This document shows, piece by piece, positions 32,623-40,910 of a stretch of DNA of 64,000 bases; the first letter of the stretch is position 1, and every line of letters starts with the position of its first letter. Source of the DNA: an uncultured Clostridia bacterium (GTDB lineage Bacteria; Bacillota; Clostridia; Christensenellales; CAG-138); contig CALGGM010000042.1 of the NCBI GenBank assembly GCA_937915925.1, positions 1 through 64,000 on the forward strand, read 5' to 3'. The notes under the pieces were generated by a model. The model was not told the origin of the DNA and did no database searches. It was given only the letters and a program-made list of their open reading frames with translations. Position numbers and translations under genes: made by a program.

Positions 32623-34452
32623 ATGAGTTATCCGATTCTGGATACGATCAACGGAATACAGGATTTGAAGGCACTGCGCGAGGATCAGCTTCCCGCGCTG
32701 TGTGATGAACTACGCGATTTTTTGGTCGAGCACGTTTCAAAGACGGGCGGGCATCTCGCGTCGAGCCTCGGCGCGGTCGATCTGATCGTGGCGATGCACT
32801 ACGTGTTCGACAGCCCCAAGGACAAGCTGGTCTTCGACGTCGGGCATCAGTCGTACGCGCATAAGATTTTAACGGGACGCAGGGACGCGTTTGACACGCT
32901 GCGCAAGGAGGACGGGATCTCGGGCTTTCCGAAGTTCAGCGAGAGCGAGCACGATGTCTTCAATACGGGACACGCGAGCACCGCGATTTCCGCGGCGCTC
33001 GGGCTTGCGCGCGCCATGCGACTGAACGGCGACGATCACATGGCGGTCGCCTTGGTCGGCGACGGCGCCATGACGGGCGGACTGTCGTTTGAAGGGCTTG
33101 ACGACGCGGGCAGGGACAAGCTGCCGCTTCTAATCATCTTAAACGACAATCAGATGTCGATTTCGGAAAACGTTGGCGGGCTCAAGGATTCGCTTACCTC
33201 GATGCGAACGAACCGCACCTATAACGCGTTCAAACGCTGGCTTACCGGCGTGTTGGAAACGAGCCGGTTCGGAAAGTTATTAAGCCGGCACATGGAGCAT
33301 TTCAAAAACCGCGCGAAGCGGTTCTTTGCGCCCAATCTTCCATTTGAGGAATTCGGGATTCTGTATCTCGGTCCGATCGACGGACACGACGTCAGAAAGG
33401 TCGTGAAGTATCTTCGCCGCTGCAAGGAGCTGAACAAGCCGATGATCCTGCATGCGATCACCACAAAGGGGAAGGGTTATCCGTTCGCGGTCGAGAATCC
33501 GGAGAAGTTCCACGGGATCGCGCCGTTCGAGATCATGACCGGCAAGGTCAGTCCGGAGCGGCAGAAGACCTGCTCCGAGGTGTTCGGCGAGACGATGCTG
33601 CGGCTTGCGAAGGAGAACGAAAAGCTCGTCGCGATCACCGCGGCGATGCCGAGCGGGACGGGCTTGACGCCGTTTAAGGAGACGTATCCGAACCGCTTCT
33701 TCGACGTCGGGATCGCCGAAGCGCACGCGGTCACGATGGCGGCAGGGCTTGCGCGCGGCGGGATGCGCCCGGTCGTTGCGCTGTATTCGTCGTTTTTACA
33801 GCGCGCGTACGATTCGGTTCTGCACGACGTTTGTCTGCAAAATCTTCCGGTCGTGATCGCGGTCGACCGCGCCGGACTGGTGGGAGCGGACGGTGAAACG
33901 CATCAGGGCATCTTCGATCCGGCGTTCCTTTCCACCATGCCGAACCTCGTTGTGTACGCCCCGTCGTCGCAGGCGGAGCTTGCCGCGATGCTGGAGATGG
34001 CGGTCTCGAGAAAGGAACCGAGCGTCGTTCGCTATCCGAGAGGATCGCTGCCCGACGTACCGATGAAGAATAAGCTGTATTTTCGGGAGTGGGAGATCGC
34101 GGAGCCGCTGCAGGACGTGGTGATCGTCGCGCACGGAACGCTGCTGCCGCTTGCGCGATGGGTTGCAAAGAAGAACGGCGCGGGACTTGTGAACGCGCGG
34201 TTTTTGCAGCCGCTCGACGAGGAGATTGTCGCGTATTTCAAGGAGAATCATACAAAGCTGTTGGTATTGGAAGAGAACACCGTATCGCTCGGCGAGAAGC
34301 TTGCGCTTGCCGCAAACCCGTGCCGCGTCCGTTCCGTCGCGCTGCCGACGGAGCCGATCGCGCAGGCTTCGGTCGCAAGACAGCGCGAGAAGTACGGCTT
34401 CAATGAGGAAACGATCACAAAGGCGCTGATGGCGTTAACGGAGGAAGCATGA
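32623..34452 (+). CDS. dxs: 1-deoxy-D-xylulose-5-phosphate synthase
   Basis: First enzyme of the MEP isoprenoid pathway (609 aa); a thiamine-diphosphate enzyme joining pyruvate and glyceraldehyde 3-phosphate. Visible: the N-terminal LASSLGAVDLIVAMHYVFD and DVGHQSYAHKILTGR, the TPP motif GDGAMTGG...LNDNQMSIS (about 145-190), and the transketolase-type DVGIAEAHAVTMAAGLA and VDRAGLVGADGETHQG segments. Overlaps tlyA by 4 bases (ATGA). Confidence 0.97.
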   Translation: MSYPILDTINGIQDLKALREDQLPALCDELRDFLVEHVSKTGGHLASSLGAVDLIVAMHYVFDSPKDKLVFDVGHQSYAHKILTGRRDAFDTLRKEDGISGFPKFSESEHDVFNTGHASTAISAALGLARAMRLNGDDHMAVALVGDGAMTGGLSFEGLDDAGRDKLPLLIILNDNQMSISENVGGLKDSLTSMRTNRTYNAFKRWLTGVLETSRFGKLLSRHMEHFKNRAKRFFAPNLPFEEFGILYLGPIDGHDVRKVVKYLRRCKELNKPMILHAITTKGKGYPFAVENPEKFHGIAPFEIMTGKVSPERQKTCSEVFGETMLRLAKENEKLVAITAAMPSGTGLTPFKETYPNRFFDVGIAEAHAVTMAAGLARGGMRPVVALYSSFLQRAYDSVLHDVCLQNLPVVIAVDRAGLVGADGETHQGIFDPAFLSTMPNLVVYAPSSQAELAAMLEMAVSRKEPSVVRYPRGSLPDVPMKNKLYFREWEIAEPLQDVVIVAHGTLLPLARWVAKKNGAGLVNARFLQPLDEEIVAYFKENHTKLLVLEENTVSLGEKLALAANPCRVRSVALPTEPIAQASVARQREKYGFNEETITKALMALTEEA

Positions 34453-35270
34453 CAAAGGTTCGTTTGGACGTCGAAATGGTCACGAGAGGACTTTGCCCCT
34501 CGCGCGAGAAAGCGCGCGCTTTGATCCTTGCGGGGGAGGTCCGCGTGAACGGCACGCGTGCCGACAAGGCGGGACAGGAGATCCCCTCTGACGCGGAGAT
34601 CACCGTAGTCGAGGACGCGATCCCGTTCGTCAGCCGCGGCGGACTGAAGCTCGACAAGGCGATCAAGGTATTTCCGATCGACCTTCATGATCGAGTGTGC
34701 GCGGACATCGGCGCGTCCACGGGCGGGTTTACCGACGTCATGCTGAAAAACGGCGCGAGCCATGTCTACGCGATCGACGTGGGGTACGGACAGCTCGACT
34801 GGTCTCTGCGTAACGATCCGCGCGTCACCGTGATGGAACGCACCAACGCAAGGTTTATGACGCCGGATTGGTTCCCGACGCCGATCACGTTTGCTTCCAT
34901 CGACGTCTCGTTTATCTCGCTCCGGCTGATCCTGCCGCCGCTGTTCGAAAGCCTTTCGGAGAGCGGAGAGGTCGTGGCGCTGATCAAGCCGCAGTTTGAG
35001 GCGGGACGTTCCGAGATCGGAAAAAACGGCGTCGTGCGCGATCCCGCCGTCCATGAGCGCGTGATCCGCGAGACGGTCTCGTTTGCTTCCGAAGCCGGTT
35101 TTGACGTCTCGGGGCTCTCATTTTCGCCGATCACCGGGCCGAAGGGCAATATAGAGTTCCTTTTATACATGCGCAAAGGCGGTCCCAAAAACGACGCATC
35201 CCTGCATAAAATTTCGGAATCGATCCCGGAAGTGGTGAAAAATGCCCATCTTTTGGGAAAAAACAGTTAA
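34449..35270 (+). CDS. tlyA: TlyA-family rRNA 2'-O-methyltransferase
   Basis: Ribosomal RNA methyltransferase (273 aa) with an N-terminal S4 RNA-binding domain (about 3-60, ARALILAGEVRVNGTRADKA) and a FtsJ-type domain: ADIGASTGGFTDVMLKNGAS (SAM site, about 91-110), SIDVSFISLRLILPPL, LIKPQFEAGR. In mycobacteria TlyA methylates 16S C1409 and 23S C1920; the same is likely here. The dxs-tlyA-nadK-argR-recN order is the standard one in clostridia. Ends before a promoter for nadK. Confidence 0.94.
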   Translation: MTKVRLDVEMVTRGLCPSREKARALILAGEVRVNGTRADKAGQEIPSDAEITVVEDAIPFVSRGGLKLDKAIKVFPIDLHDRVCADIGASTGGFTDVMLKNGASHVYAIDVGYGQLDWSLRNDPRVTVMERTNARFMTPDWFPTPITFASIDVSFISLRLILPPLFESLSESGEVVALIKPQFEAGRSEIGKNGVVRDPAVHERVIRETVSFASEAGFDVSGLSFSPITGPKGNIEFLLYMRKGGPKNDASLHKISESIPEVVKNAHLLGKNS

Positions 35271-35288
35271 AGTTTATTCATAAATTTC

Positions 35289-35317
35289 TTGCCATTTTTG
35301 ATTTTCGCCTGTATAAT
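35289..35317 (+). promoter_or_regulatory. sigma-A promoter of nadK-argR-recN
   Basis: TTGCCA (35289-35294), 17-base spacer, perfect TATAAT (35312-35317), followed by a TAGGAGG ribosome site before ATG 35352. Confidence 0.85.
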
Positions 35318-35351
35318 GTATCCGTAATATTCACAGGTAGGAGGTTGCATT

Positions 35352-36137
35352 ATGCACCTTGTTTTTGCGGCGCACGCCCCAAAAGCATCGGTCGCGGCTA
35401 CCTGCCGACGTATGATGACGATCGCCGGGAACGAAGGGTTCACATGCTCGCTGTTCGACGGCGAAGAAACTTTGAAGGATCCGGATCATTCCGTAATGAT
35501 CGCCGTCGGCGGAGACGGAAACTTCATCCGTACCGCGCATGCGGCGTGCAGACTGCAGGTCCCGCTGTTCGGCGTGAACTGCGGACGCGTAGGCTTTTTG
35601 ACCGAGTGGACGGAGGATCGCTTTCCGGAAGCGCTTTCGCTTTTACGGACGCAATCGTATGCGATCGAGGAGCGCGCAATGCTCTCGGTCAGCGTGAACG
35701 GGGAACCGGCGCGCAGCTGCTTCAACGATCTGCTCGTCTATAAAAGCTCGTTCTCCGGTGTCACCGAGCTCACGCTGGAGATCAACGGACAGCAGATGGG
35801 GAACCTGTTCGGCGATGGGATCGTCGTCGCGACGTCGATCGGCTCGACCGGATATTCGCTTTCGGCGGGCGGACCGATCCTTGCGGACGGGCTCGATGCG
35901 CTTGTGGTCACGCCGATCTGCGCGCATACGCTGCATTTTCGTCCGACGGTCTGCTCCCTGGATTCGACCGTTGCGATCCGGATGGAGGGAAAGGGGTATC
36001 TGGCTGCGGACGGCGATCGCTTCGCAATGGTATCGCGCGGCGACCGTATCACCGTCACAAGGTCGGCAAGCGTCGTCAAACTGATGACGTTCCAAAAGAG
36101 AAATTTGTTCCGTTTGATTTCGGAAAAACTGATTTAA
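35352..36137 (+). CDS. nadK: NAD(+)/NADH kinase
   Basis: ATP (or polyphosphate)-dependent NAD kinase making NADP (261 aa). Motifs VGGDGNFIRTA (GGDG at 53-56), CFNDLLVYKS (NE/D-type motif), DGIVVATSIGSTGYSLSAGGP (about 156-176; split: DGIVVATSIGS, TGYSLSAGGP) and the C-terminal DGDRF are all present. ATG 35352 follows AGGAGG at a good distance. It precedes argR in the conserved clostridial block. Confidence 0.96.
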   Translation: MHLVFAAHAPKASVAATCRRMMTIAGNEGFTCSLFDGEETLKDPDHSVMIAVGGDGNFIRTAHAACRLQVPLFGVNCGRVGFLTEWTEDRFPEALSLLRTQSYAIEERAMLSVSVNGEPARSCFNDLLVYKSSFSGVTELTLEINGQQMGNLFGDGIVVATSIGSTGYSLSAGGPILADGLDALVVTPICAHTLHFRPTVCSLDSTVAIRMEGKGYLAADGDRFAMVSRGDRITVTRSASVVKLMTFQKRNLFRLISEKLI

Positions 36138-36155
36138 TGTTGAGGTAATGGAGTT

Positions 36156-36605
36156 ATGAAACCGAAAAGACACGCAATGATCCTGAAGCTGATCGCTGCC
36201 GAAAACATCGAGACCCAGGAGGAGCTCGCGTCGCTTCTGAGCGCGCAGGGCTTTACCGTGACGCAGGCGACCGTCTCCCGCGATATCAAGGAGCTTCGCC
36301 TCATTAAGGTGCTCACCGGCGAGGGTCGGTATAAATATGCAACCGTCGAAAAGGCGGAATCCGATCTGCAGGAGCGGTTCATCCGCCTGTTCGGAAACTG
36401 CGTCGTTTCGATCACGTCCGCGGGGAATCTGATCGTCGTGAAGACGATGGCGGGCAGCGCTGCCGTCGCGGCGGAAGCGATCGACTCGATGAAGTGGCCC
36501 GAGATCGCGGGGTCGATCGCGGGCGACAACACCGTATTTGTCGCGGTGCGCGAAGGAAAGAACGTTTCCGATATTATTAAGAAGTTCCAGAAGATGATGA
36601 AATAA
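36156..36605 (+). CDS. argR: Arginine repressor ArgR
   Basis: Hexameric arginine-responsive regulator (149 aa) of arginine synthesis and breakdown genes. N-terminal winged helix (LIAAENIETQEELASLL and QATVSRDIKELRLIKV) and C-terminal arginine-binding domain (NLIVVKTMAGSAAVAAEAID, GDNTVFVAVREG) are intact. Sits between nadK and recN as in nearly all clostridia. A GAGG-type site precedes ATG 36156. Confidence 0.96.
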   Translation: MKPKRHAMILKLIAAENIETQEELASLLSAQGFTVTQATVSRDIKELRLIKVLTGEGRYKYATVEKAESDLQERFIRLFGNCVVSITSAGNLIVVKTMAGSAAVAAEAIDSMKWPEIAGSIAGDNTVFVAVREGKNVSDIIKKFQKMMK

Positions 36606-36616
36606 CGGAGGGCGTA

Positions 36617-38293
36617 GTGCTCACTCGTTTACATGTTCAGAATATTGCTTTGATAGATAAGTCCGACATTGCTTTCGATGCGGGCTTTTCTGTATTGACA
36701 GGCGAAACCGGCGCGGGCAAATCCATCCTCATCGAGTCGGTCAGCTTCGTGCTCGGCGAGCGCGCAAGCCGCGAGAGTATCCGCACCGGCGCGGACAAGG
36801 CGTCCGTCGAGGCGACGTTTCTGCTCGCACCCGATTCGCCGGTGAAGCGCCGTCTTGAGGAGACCGGCTTTGAACCGAGCGACGAACTGGTGCTGTACCG
36901 CGAGCTTTCGACGAGCGGACGAAACGTCTGCCGCGTGAACGGCACGCTGGTGCAGACGGCGGATCTGAAATCGATCGGGGATATTCTTGTCGACCTGCAC
37001 GGTCAGCACGCGCATCAGTCGCTGCTGAACCCGGAAACGCATCTTGAACTGATCGACGCGTACGCAAAGAGCGACGCCGACGGGCTGAAAACCGAGACGG
37101 AACGGGCACGGCAGGAAGCGATCAAGGCGGAGCACGATCTGACCGTTTTGAAGAACGGCATCCGCGAGCGCGAGCGCCGCATCGATACGCTTGGGTATCA
37201 GCTTAAAGAGATCGACGCCGTTTCTCCCGTCGAGGGAGAGGAGGAGCAACTGGAAGCGGACCGCCTGCGTATGCGCAATGCGGAGGAGATCGTCGACGGG
37301 CTGAACGCCGCATACGACGCGCTGTTCCGCGACGGCGGCGTGCTGTCTGCGCTGACTGACGCAAGGGACGCGCTGAATCGGATCGGCGAATACGATGAAG
37401 CATATCGGAAGCTTTCGGAGCGTACCGACGATGCGTATTATTCCTTGGAGGACGTCGCTTACGAGCTCAGAGACAGCCGCGACGCGTTCCGCTTCGATCC
37501 CATGCTGCTCGAGCAGACGGAGAGCCGCCTTGCCGCGCTGCAGGGGCTGAAGCGCAAATACGGCGCGACGGTCGCCGAGATCCTCGCGTATCGCGAGAAG
37601 ATCGAGAACGAATGGAAGCTGCTGGCTGACGGCGAGAATCAGATCGACGCATTGGAGCGCGCGTATCACGACGCGGTAAAGCGCTTCGGCACGCTTGCGA
37701 AAAAGCTGTCCGAGCGCAGGAAAGCCGCGTCCGAGAAGCTGATGCGTGAGACGGTCGCGGAGCTGAACGACATGGGCATGCCGCACGCGTCGATGAAAAC
37801 GGAGTTTACCGCGATCCCTGCGGAACAGCTTTCGGAAACGGGGATCGATTCCGTGTCGTTCCTGTTGTCCGCAAACCGCGGCGAGCCTCTAAAGCCGCTG
37901 ATCAAGGTCGCAAGCGGCGGCGAAATGTCCCGCATTATGCTCGCAATGAAGGCTGCGCTGTCCGACGCGGACCGGATCGAAACGCTGATCTTCGACGAGA
38001 TCGACACCGGCATCTCCGGCATGGTCGCTAACGCCGTCGCCAAGAAGATGCGTGCGCTCGGCGAAAAGCATCAGGTGCTTTGCGTCACGCATCTGCCGCA
38101 GATCGCCGCCTGCGCTGACGCGCAGTACGTCGCCTATAAGTTCTCCGACGCCGAAAAGACGCACAGCGTCACGCGCAGGCTGACCGAGGGCGAGCGCCCG
38201 AAGGAGATTGCGCGGATCATGGGCAGCGACGAGAACGACGCCGCCGCAATGGAGCACGCAAAGCGCCTTCTGGAAACCGCCGCAAAGCAGTAA
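36617..38293 (+). CDS. recN: DNA repair protein RecN
   Basis: SMC-like ATPase (558 aa) that helps hold broken DNA ends. Walker A GETGAGKS at 29-36, long coiled coils (about 150-240 and 270-390), then the C-terminal ABC half with VASGGEMSRIMLAMKAAL (signature) and LIFDEIDTGISG (Walker B). GTG start at 36617 after a CGGAGGG site. Last gene of the nadK-argR-recN unit; a strong terminator follows and spoIVB begins 86 bases later. Confidence 0.97.
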   Translation: MLTRLHVQNIALIDKSDIAFDAGFSVLTGETGAGKSILIESVSFVLGERASRESIRTGADKASVEATFLLAPDSPVKRRLEETGFEPSDELVLYRELSTSGRNVCRVNGTLVQTADLKSIGDILVDLHGQHAHQSLLNPETHLELIDAYAKSDADGLKTETERARQEAIKAEHDLTVLKNGIRERERRIDTLGYQLKEIDAVSPVEGEEEQLEADRLRMRNAEEIVDGLNAAYDALFRDGGVLSALTDARDALNRIGEYDEAYRKLSERTDDAYYSLEDVAYELRDSRDAFRFDPMLLEQTESRLAALQGLKRKYGATVAEILAYREKIENEWKLLADGENQIDALERAYHDAVKRFGTLAKKLSERRKAASEKLMRETVAELNDMGMPHASMKTEFTAIPAEQLSETGIDSVSFLLSANRGEPLKPLIKVASGGEMSRIMLAMKAALSDADRIETLIFDEIDTGISGMVANAVAKKMRALGEKHQVLCVTHLPQIAACADAQYVAYKFSDAEKTHSVTRRLTEGERPKEIARIMGSDENDAAAMEHAKRLLETAAKQ

Positions 38294-38306
38294 AACATAC
38301 GGGCAG

Positions 38307-38331
38307 AAAGACCTCTTAGGAGGTCTTTTTT
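38307..38331 (+). terminator. Terminator after recN
   Basis: AAAGACCTC (38307-38315), TTAG loop, GAGGTC (38320-38325) running into a T-run of six. Confidence 0.92.
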
Positions 38332-38360
38332 GTATGCTTTTTCGAAAATGAAGCACCATA
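38332..38360 (+). promoter_or_regulatory. Candidate sigma-G promoter of spoIVB
   Basis: GTATG (38332-38336), 17-base gap, CACCATA (38354-38360). This resembles the B. subtilis sigma-G pattern (about GHATR, N17-18, CATNHTA) with one mismatch in the -10. SpoIVB is a sigma-F/sigma-G product in Bacillus. Confidence 0.5.
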
Positions 38361-38379
38361 GCACAAAAGGAGTGAAAAG

Positions 38380-39576
38380 ATGAAACGGATTCTTCGTGCC
38401 GTGACCGCGGTTGCGGCGTTTCTTTTGTTGGGATGGTATGCGCTGCCGCAGGTCTATACAGCGCTGCATTTGCCGGATCGCGTATTCTCGGAGCCAGCGG
38501 TCTCTGCGCCGATGCTCTCGATGCGTCAAAGCGATGCGGCGCCGGTGCGCGGCTCGGACGATGAGCGCCTGCACCGCGCGGCAAGCGGGTCCGCGTCGGT
38601 CTCGCTGTTCGGCGTTCTGCCGCTCAAAACCGTTTCGGTGTCGGCGCATACAAAAACGGTTATGCTCGGCGGCGAAGCGGTCGGCGTCGTGCTGAAAACC
38701 GAGGGCGTACAGATCGTGGGCTTCGAGCGGGTCGAAACAGCGTGGGGCAGCGTCAGCCCCGCCGTGAGCGCAGGTCTACGGGAGGGCGACATGATTTGCG
38801 CGCTGAACGGACAGGCGGTCTCCGATTCCGACTCATTCGCCGCGCTCTGTGCTAAGTCGGACGGAACGTGCGTGCTGTCGTGCCTAAGGGACGGGGAACC
38901 GTTTACGGCGTCCGTCGACCTTGCGATTGATCGGAACGGCGAGAAGCGAATCGGCGCGTGGGTGCGCGACAGCACGTCCGGGATCGGAACGCTGTCGTTT
39001 TACGATCCGAGCTCGCGCGTTTATGCGGCGCTCGGACACGGCGTAACGGACGTCGATACGCAAAAGCTGATCGCGCCGGCGAAGGGCTTTCTGACGGAAG
39101 CCGAGATCCTTCGCATCCGAAAGGGCGATCATGAGACGGCGGGGGAGCTCGTCGGGCATTTTTCGGTGAACGCGAAGGACGCTGTCGCCACGGTCGACCG
39201 CAATACCGAGCTCGGCATTTCCGGCACGCTCGGCGCATTTTCGGACGGGCAGGGGCGAACGGTCGAGATCGCGCCGGGCGACGCCGCGCACAGAGGCGAA
39301 GCATACATTGTTTCGACGGTCGACGGCGAGACGAGGGCGTACGCCGTGCAGGTGATCCGCGTGGACGTGCAGTCCTCGCCGCAGACGCAGGGCATGATGA
39401 TCGAGATCACGGATCCCGCGCTGCTTGAAAAGACCGGCGGCATCGTGCAGGGCATGAGTGGAAGTCCGCTTCTGCAGGACGGGCGACTCATCGGCGTCGT
39501 CACGCATGTGTTCTTGAGCCACCCGACGCGCGGTTACTGCCTGTACGCGGAGTGGATGGCGGACGCGCTTCTTTGA
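38380..39576 (+). CDS. spoIVB: SpoIVB signalling peptidase
   Basis: Forespore-secreted serine protease (398 aa) that signals across the septum to activate pro-sigma-K processing in the mother cell. One N-terminal transmembrane or signal segment (about 6-24), a PDZ domain (about 95-175, with GVQIVGFERVET and LREGDMICALNG), and an S55 peptidase domain. Catalytic residues match the family: H220 (ALGHGVTD), D345 (EITDPALL), S360 (GIVQGMSGSP). A GGAG site precedes the ATG. It follows recN and precedes the Spo0A-type genes, the canonical order. Confidence 0.96.
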   Translation: MKRILRAVTAVAAFLLLGWYALPQVYTALHLPDRVFSEPAVSAPMLSMRQSDAAPVRGSDDERLHRAASGSASVSLFGVLPLKTVSVSAHTKTVMLGGEAVGVVLKTEGVQIVGFERVETAWGSVSPAVSAGLREGDMICALNGQAVSDSDSFAALCAKSDGTCVLSCLRDGEPFTASVDLAIDRNGEKRIGAWVRDSTSGIGTLSFYDPSSRVYAALGHGVTDVDTQKLIAPAKGFLTEAEILRIRKGDHETAGELVGHFSVNAKDAVATVDRNTELGISGTLGAFSDGQGRTVEIAPGDAAHRGEAYIVSTVDGETRAYAVQVIRVDVQSSPQTQGMMIEITDPALLEKTGGIVQGMSGSPLLQDGRLIGVVTHVFLSHPTRGYCLYAEWMADALL

Positions 39577-39664
39577 CTGTTCACAATTTCACCGAGGGCG
39601 GTTACAGAATCCGGTAGACATTGCCGACCTTTTTCGGGAGAATACGGTCGAAAAGGAGAGGGAC

Positions 39665-40378
39665 ATGCGAATTCTGCTGCTGACCGCCGACAAGATCATC
39701 ACACACACCTTTTTGACCGCTTCGGAACGGATCGGCGATACGGAGCTTGTTCCGCTGACGCGGACGGAGCAGGCGTTGGAACGGCTGTTTCGCGAGCCGT
39801 TTGACGCGCTGATTACGGATCAATTCGGTATTCTGCATCCGCGCTTTTTTGAGCGTCCGATCCTGTGGCCCGAGCTGATCTTTCTTCTGCTCGGGAAATC
39901 CGGGATCCGTCTGCTGCCGAAAGCCGTGACGCACTGCTTTTCGTCCTCCGACGATCCGGAAGCGATCCTGCGCGCAGTCCGCTCCTTTTCCGGAGGACGG
40001 ATGCGAAGGAACGATACGGACCTGACGGTATCGAGGCTTTTACAGCGGCTCGGTACGCCGGTCTCCCTGAACGGATTCGACTATCTCAGGGACGCGATCC
40101 TGTTGATCCTTTCGCATAACTGCATCACGGACGTTCGTCTGCTTGCCGATATCTACGGGGTGATTGCCGCGGTATACGGCGTCCGCATGAGCGCTGTCGA
40201 GCATGCCATGCGACAGGCGATCGACGCGGCGTGGGGACGCGGCGACGCGCAGACGATCGACTCATTTTTCGGCGATACGGTACATTCGGAACGCGCCGCA
40301 CCGTCCAATGCGGCGTTTCTGTTTCGGATCGCGGATCAAATACAAGTCGGATTAAGGGGGAGAACACATGTCGATTGA
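39665..40378 (+). CDS. Spo0A-type regulator with eroded receiver domain
   Basis: A 237-aa protein in the spo0A position. The C-terminal half (about 120-235) is clearly the Spo0A DNA-binding effector domain: LLQRLGTPVSLNGFDYLRDA, AVYGVRMSAVEHAMRQAI and AAWGRGDAQTIDSFFGDTV match its helices, including the recognition helix region. The N-terminal 115 residues look like a worn receiver: a possible phospho-acceptor D52 (DALITDQ) and one acid (D9) remain, but the second acid is Lys10, the switch Thr is replaced by Leu near 76 and the conserved Lys is shifted (K86). Phosphorelay control is therefore doubtful. It has an AAAAGGAG site at 39651-39658, and a GGTCGAA half-match to a Spo0A box lies at 39646-39652. 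Confidence 0.8.
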   Translation: MRILLLTADKIITHTFLTASERIGDTELVPLTRTEQALERLFREPFDALITDQFGILHPRFFERPILWPELIFLLLGKSGIRLLPKAVTHCFSSSDDPEAILRAVRSFSGGRMRRNDTDLTVSRLLQRLGTPVSLNGFDYLRDAILLILSHNCITDVRLLADIYGVIAAVYGVRMSAVEHAMRQAIDAAWGRGDAQTIDSFFGDTVHSERAAPSNAAFLFRIADQIQVGLRGRTHVD

Positions 40379-40850
40379 AGAAATGGAACAAATGGAAGAG
40401 GAACTTCGCGCGATCTATCCGGACGAGGACTCGCTGCTGAACGGGACGATCAACACGATCATGCTTACGCTCGGCGTTCCGGCAAAACTCTTGGGGTATC
40501 GGTACATCTTTCTTGCCGTACGGTTCATCCGGACCAGACCGCCGCAGCTCCGTTCCACAACGAAAAAAGAACTGTATCCGTATCTTGCCGAAGTCTCCGG
40601 CTCGACGAAGCCCATGATCGAGCGGACGATGCGCTATGCGATCGCGCAGGCGTGGCGGCGTGCGGATCCGGATATTCTGTATTCCTATCTCGGTCTTCGC
40701 GGAAAGAACCTCAAGGATCCGCCCACAAACATCGAGTACGTGTATCTGATCGCGGAACGTGTGCGTCTGATCATCGGCGATCCTTTGTGGGAGGAGCATT
40801 ATCAGCGGGTCATGGCGGGACTTCGAAACCGGTATGCTTGGTTAAATTGA
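40368..40850 (+). CDS. Stand-alone Spo0A C-terminal domain protein
   Basis: A 160-aa protein consisting almost only of a Spo0A-type effector domain. After an acidic N-terminus (SIEEMEQMEEELRAIYPDED), the fold is visible from about 25: INTIMLTLGVPAKLLGYRYI, STKPMIERTMRYAIAQAWRR (recognition-helix region, 89-108) and DPDILYSYLGL, with PPTNIEYVYLIAERVRLI at the end. It has no receiver domain. It overlaps the previous gene by 11 bases and has its own GGGGGA site, so both are translated together. It could compete with or pair with the first protein on DNA; that is inference. Confidence 0.82.
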   Translation: MSIEEMEQMEEELRAIYPDEDSLLNGTINTIMLTLGVPAKLLGYRYIFLAVRFIRTRPPQLRSTTKKELYPYLAEVSGSTKPMIERTMRYAIAQAWRRADPDILYSYLGLRGKNLKDPPTNIEYVYLIAERVRLIIGDPLWEEHYQRVMAGLRNRYAWLN

Positions 40851-40880
40851 TTGACGAAACGGGTACGAATATGCTAAACT
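40851..40880 (+). promoter_or_regulatory. sigma-A promoter of deoB
   Basis: TTGACG (40851-40856), 18-base spacer, TAAACT (40875-40880), overlapping the stop region of the Spo0A_C gene. Confidence 0.7.
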
Positions 40881-40910
40881 GATTACAAATCAAGCATACG
40901 AGGTACAGTT

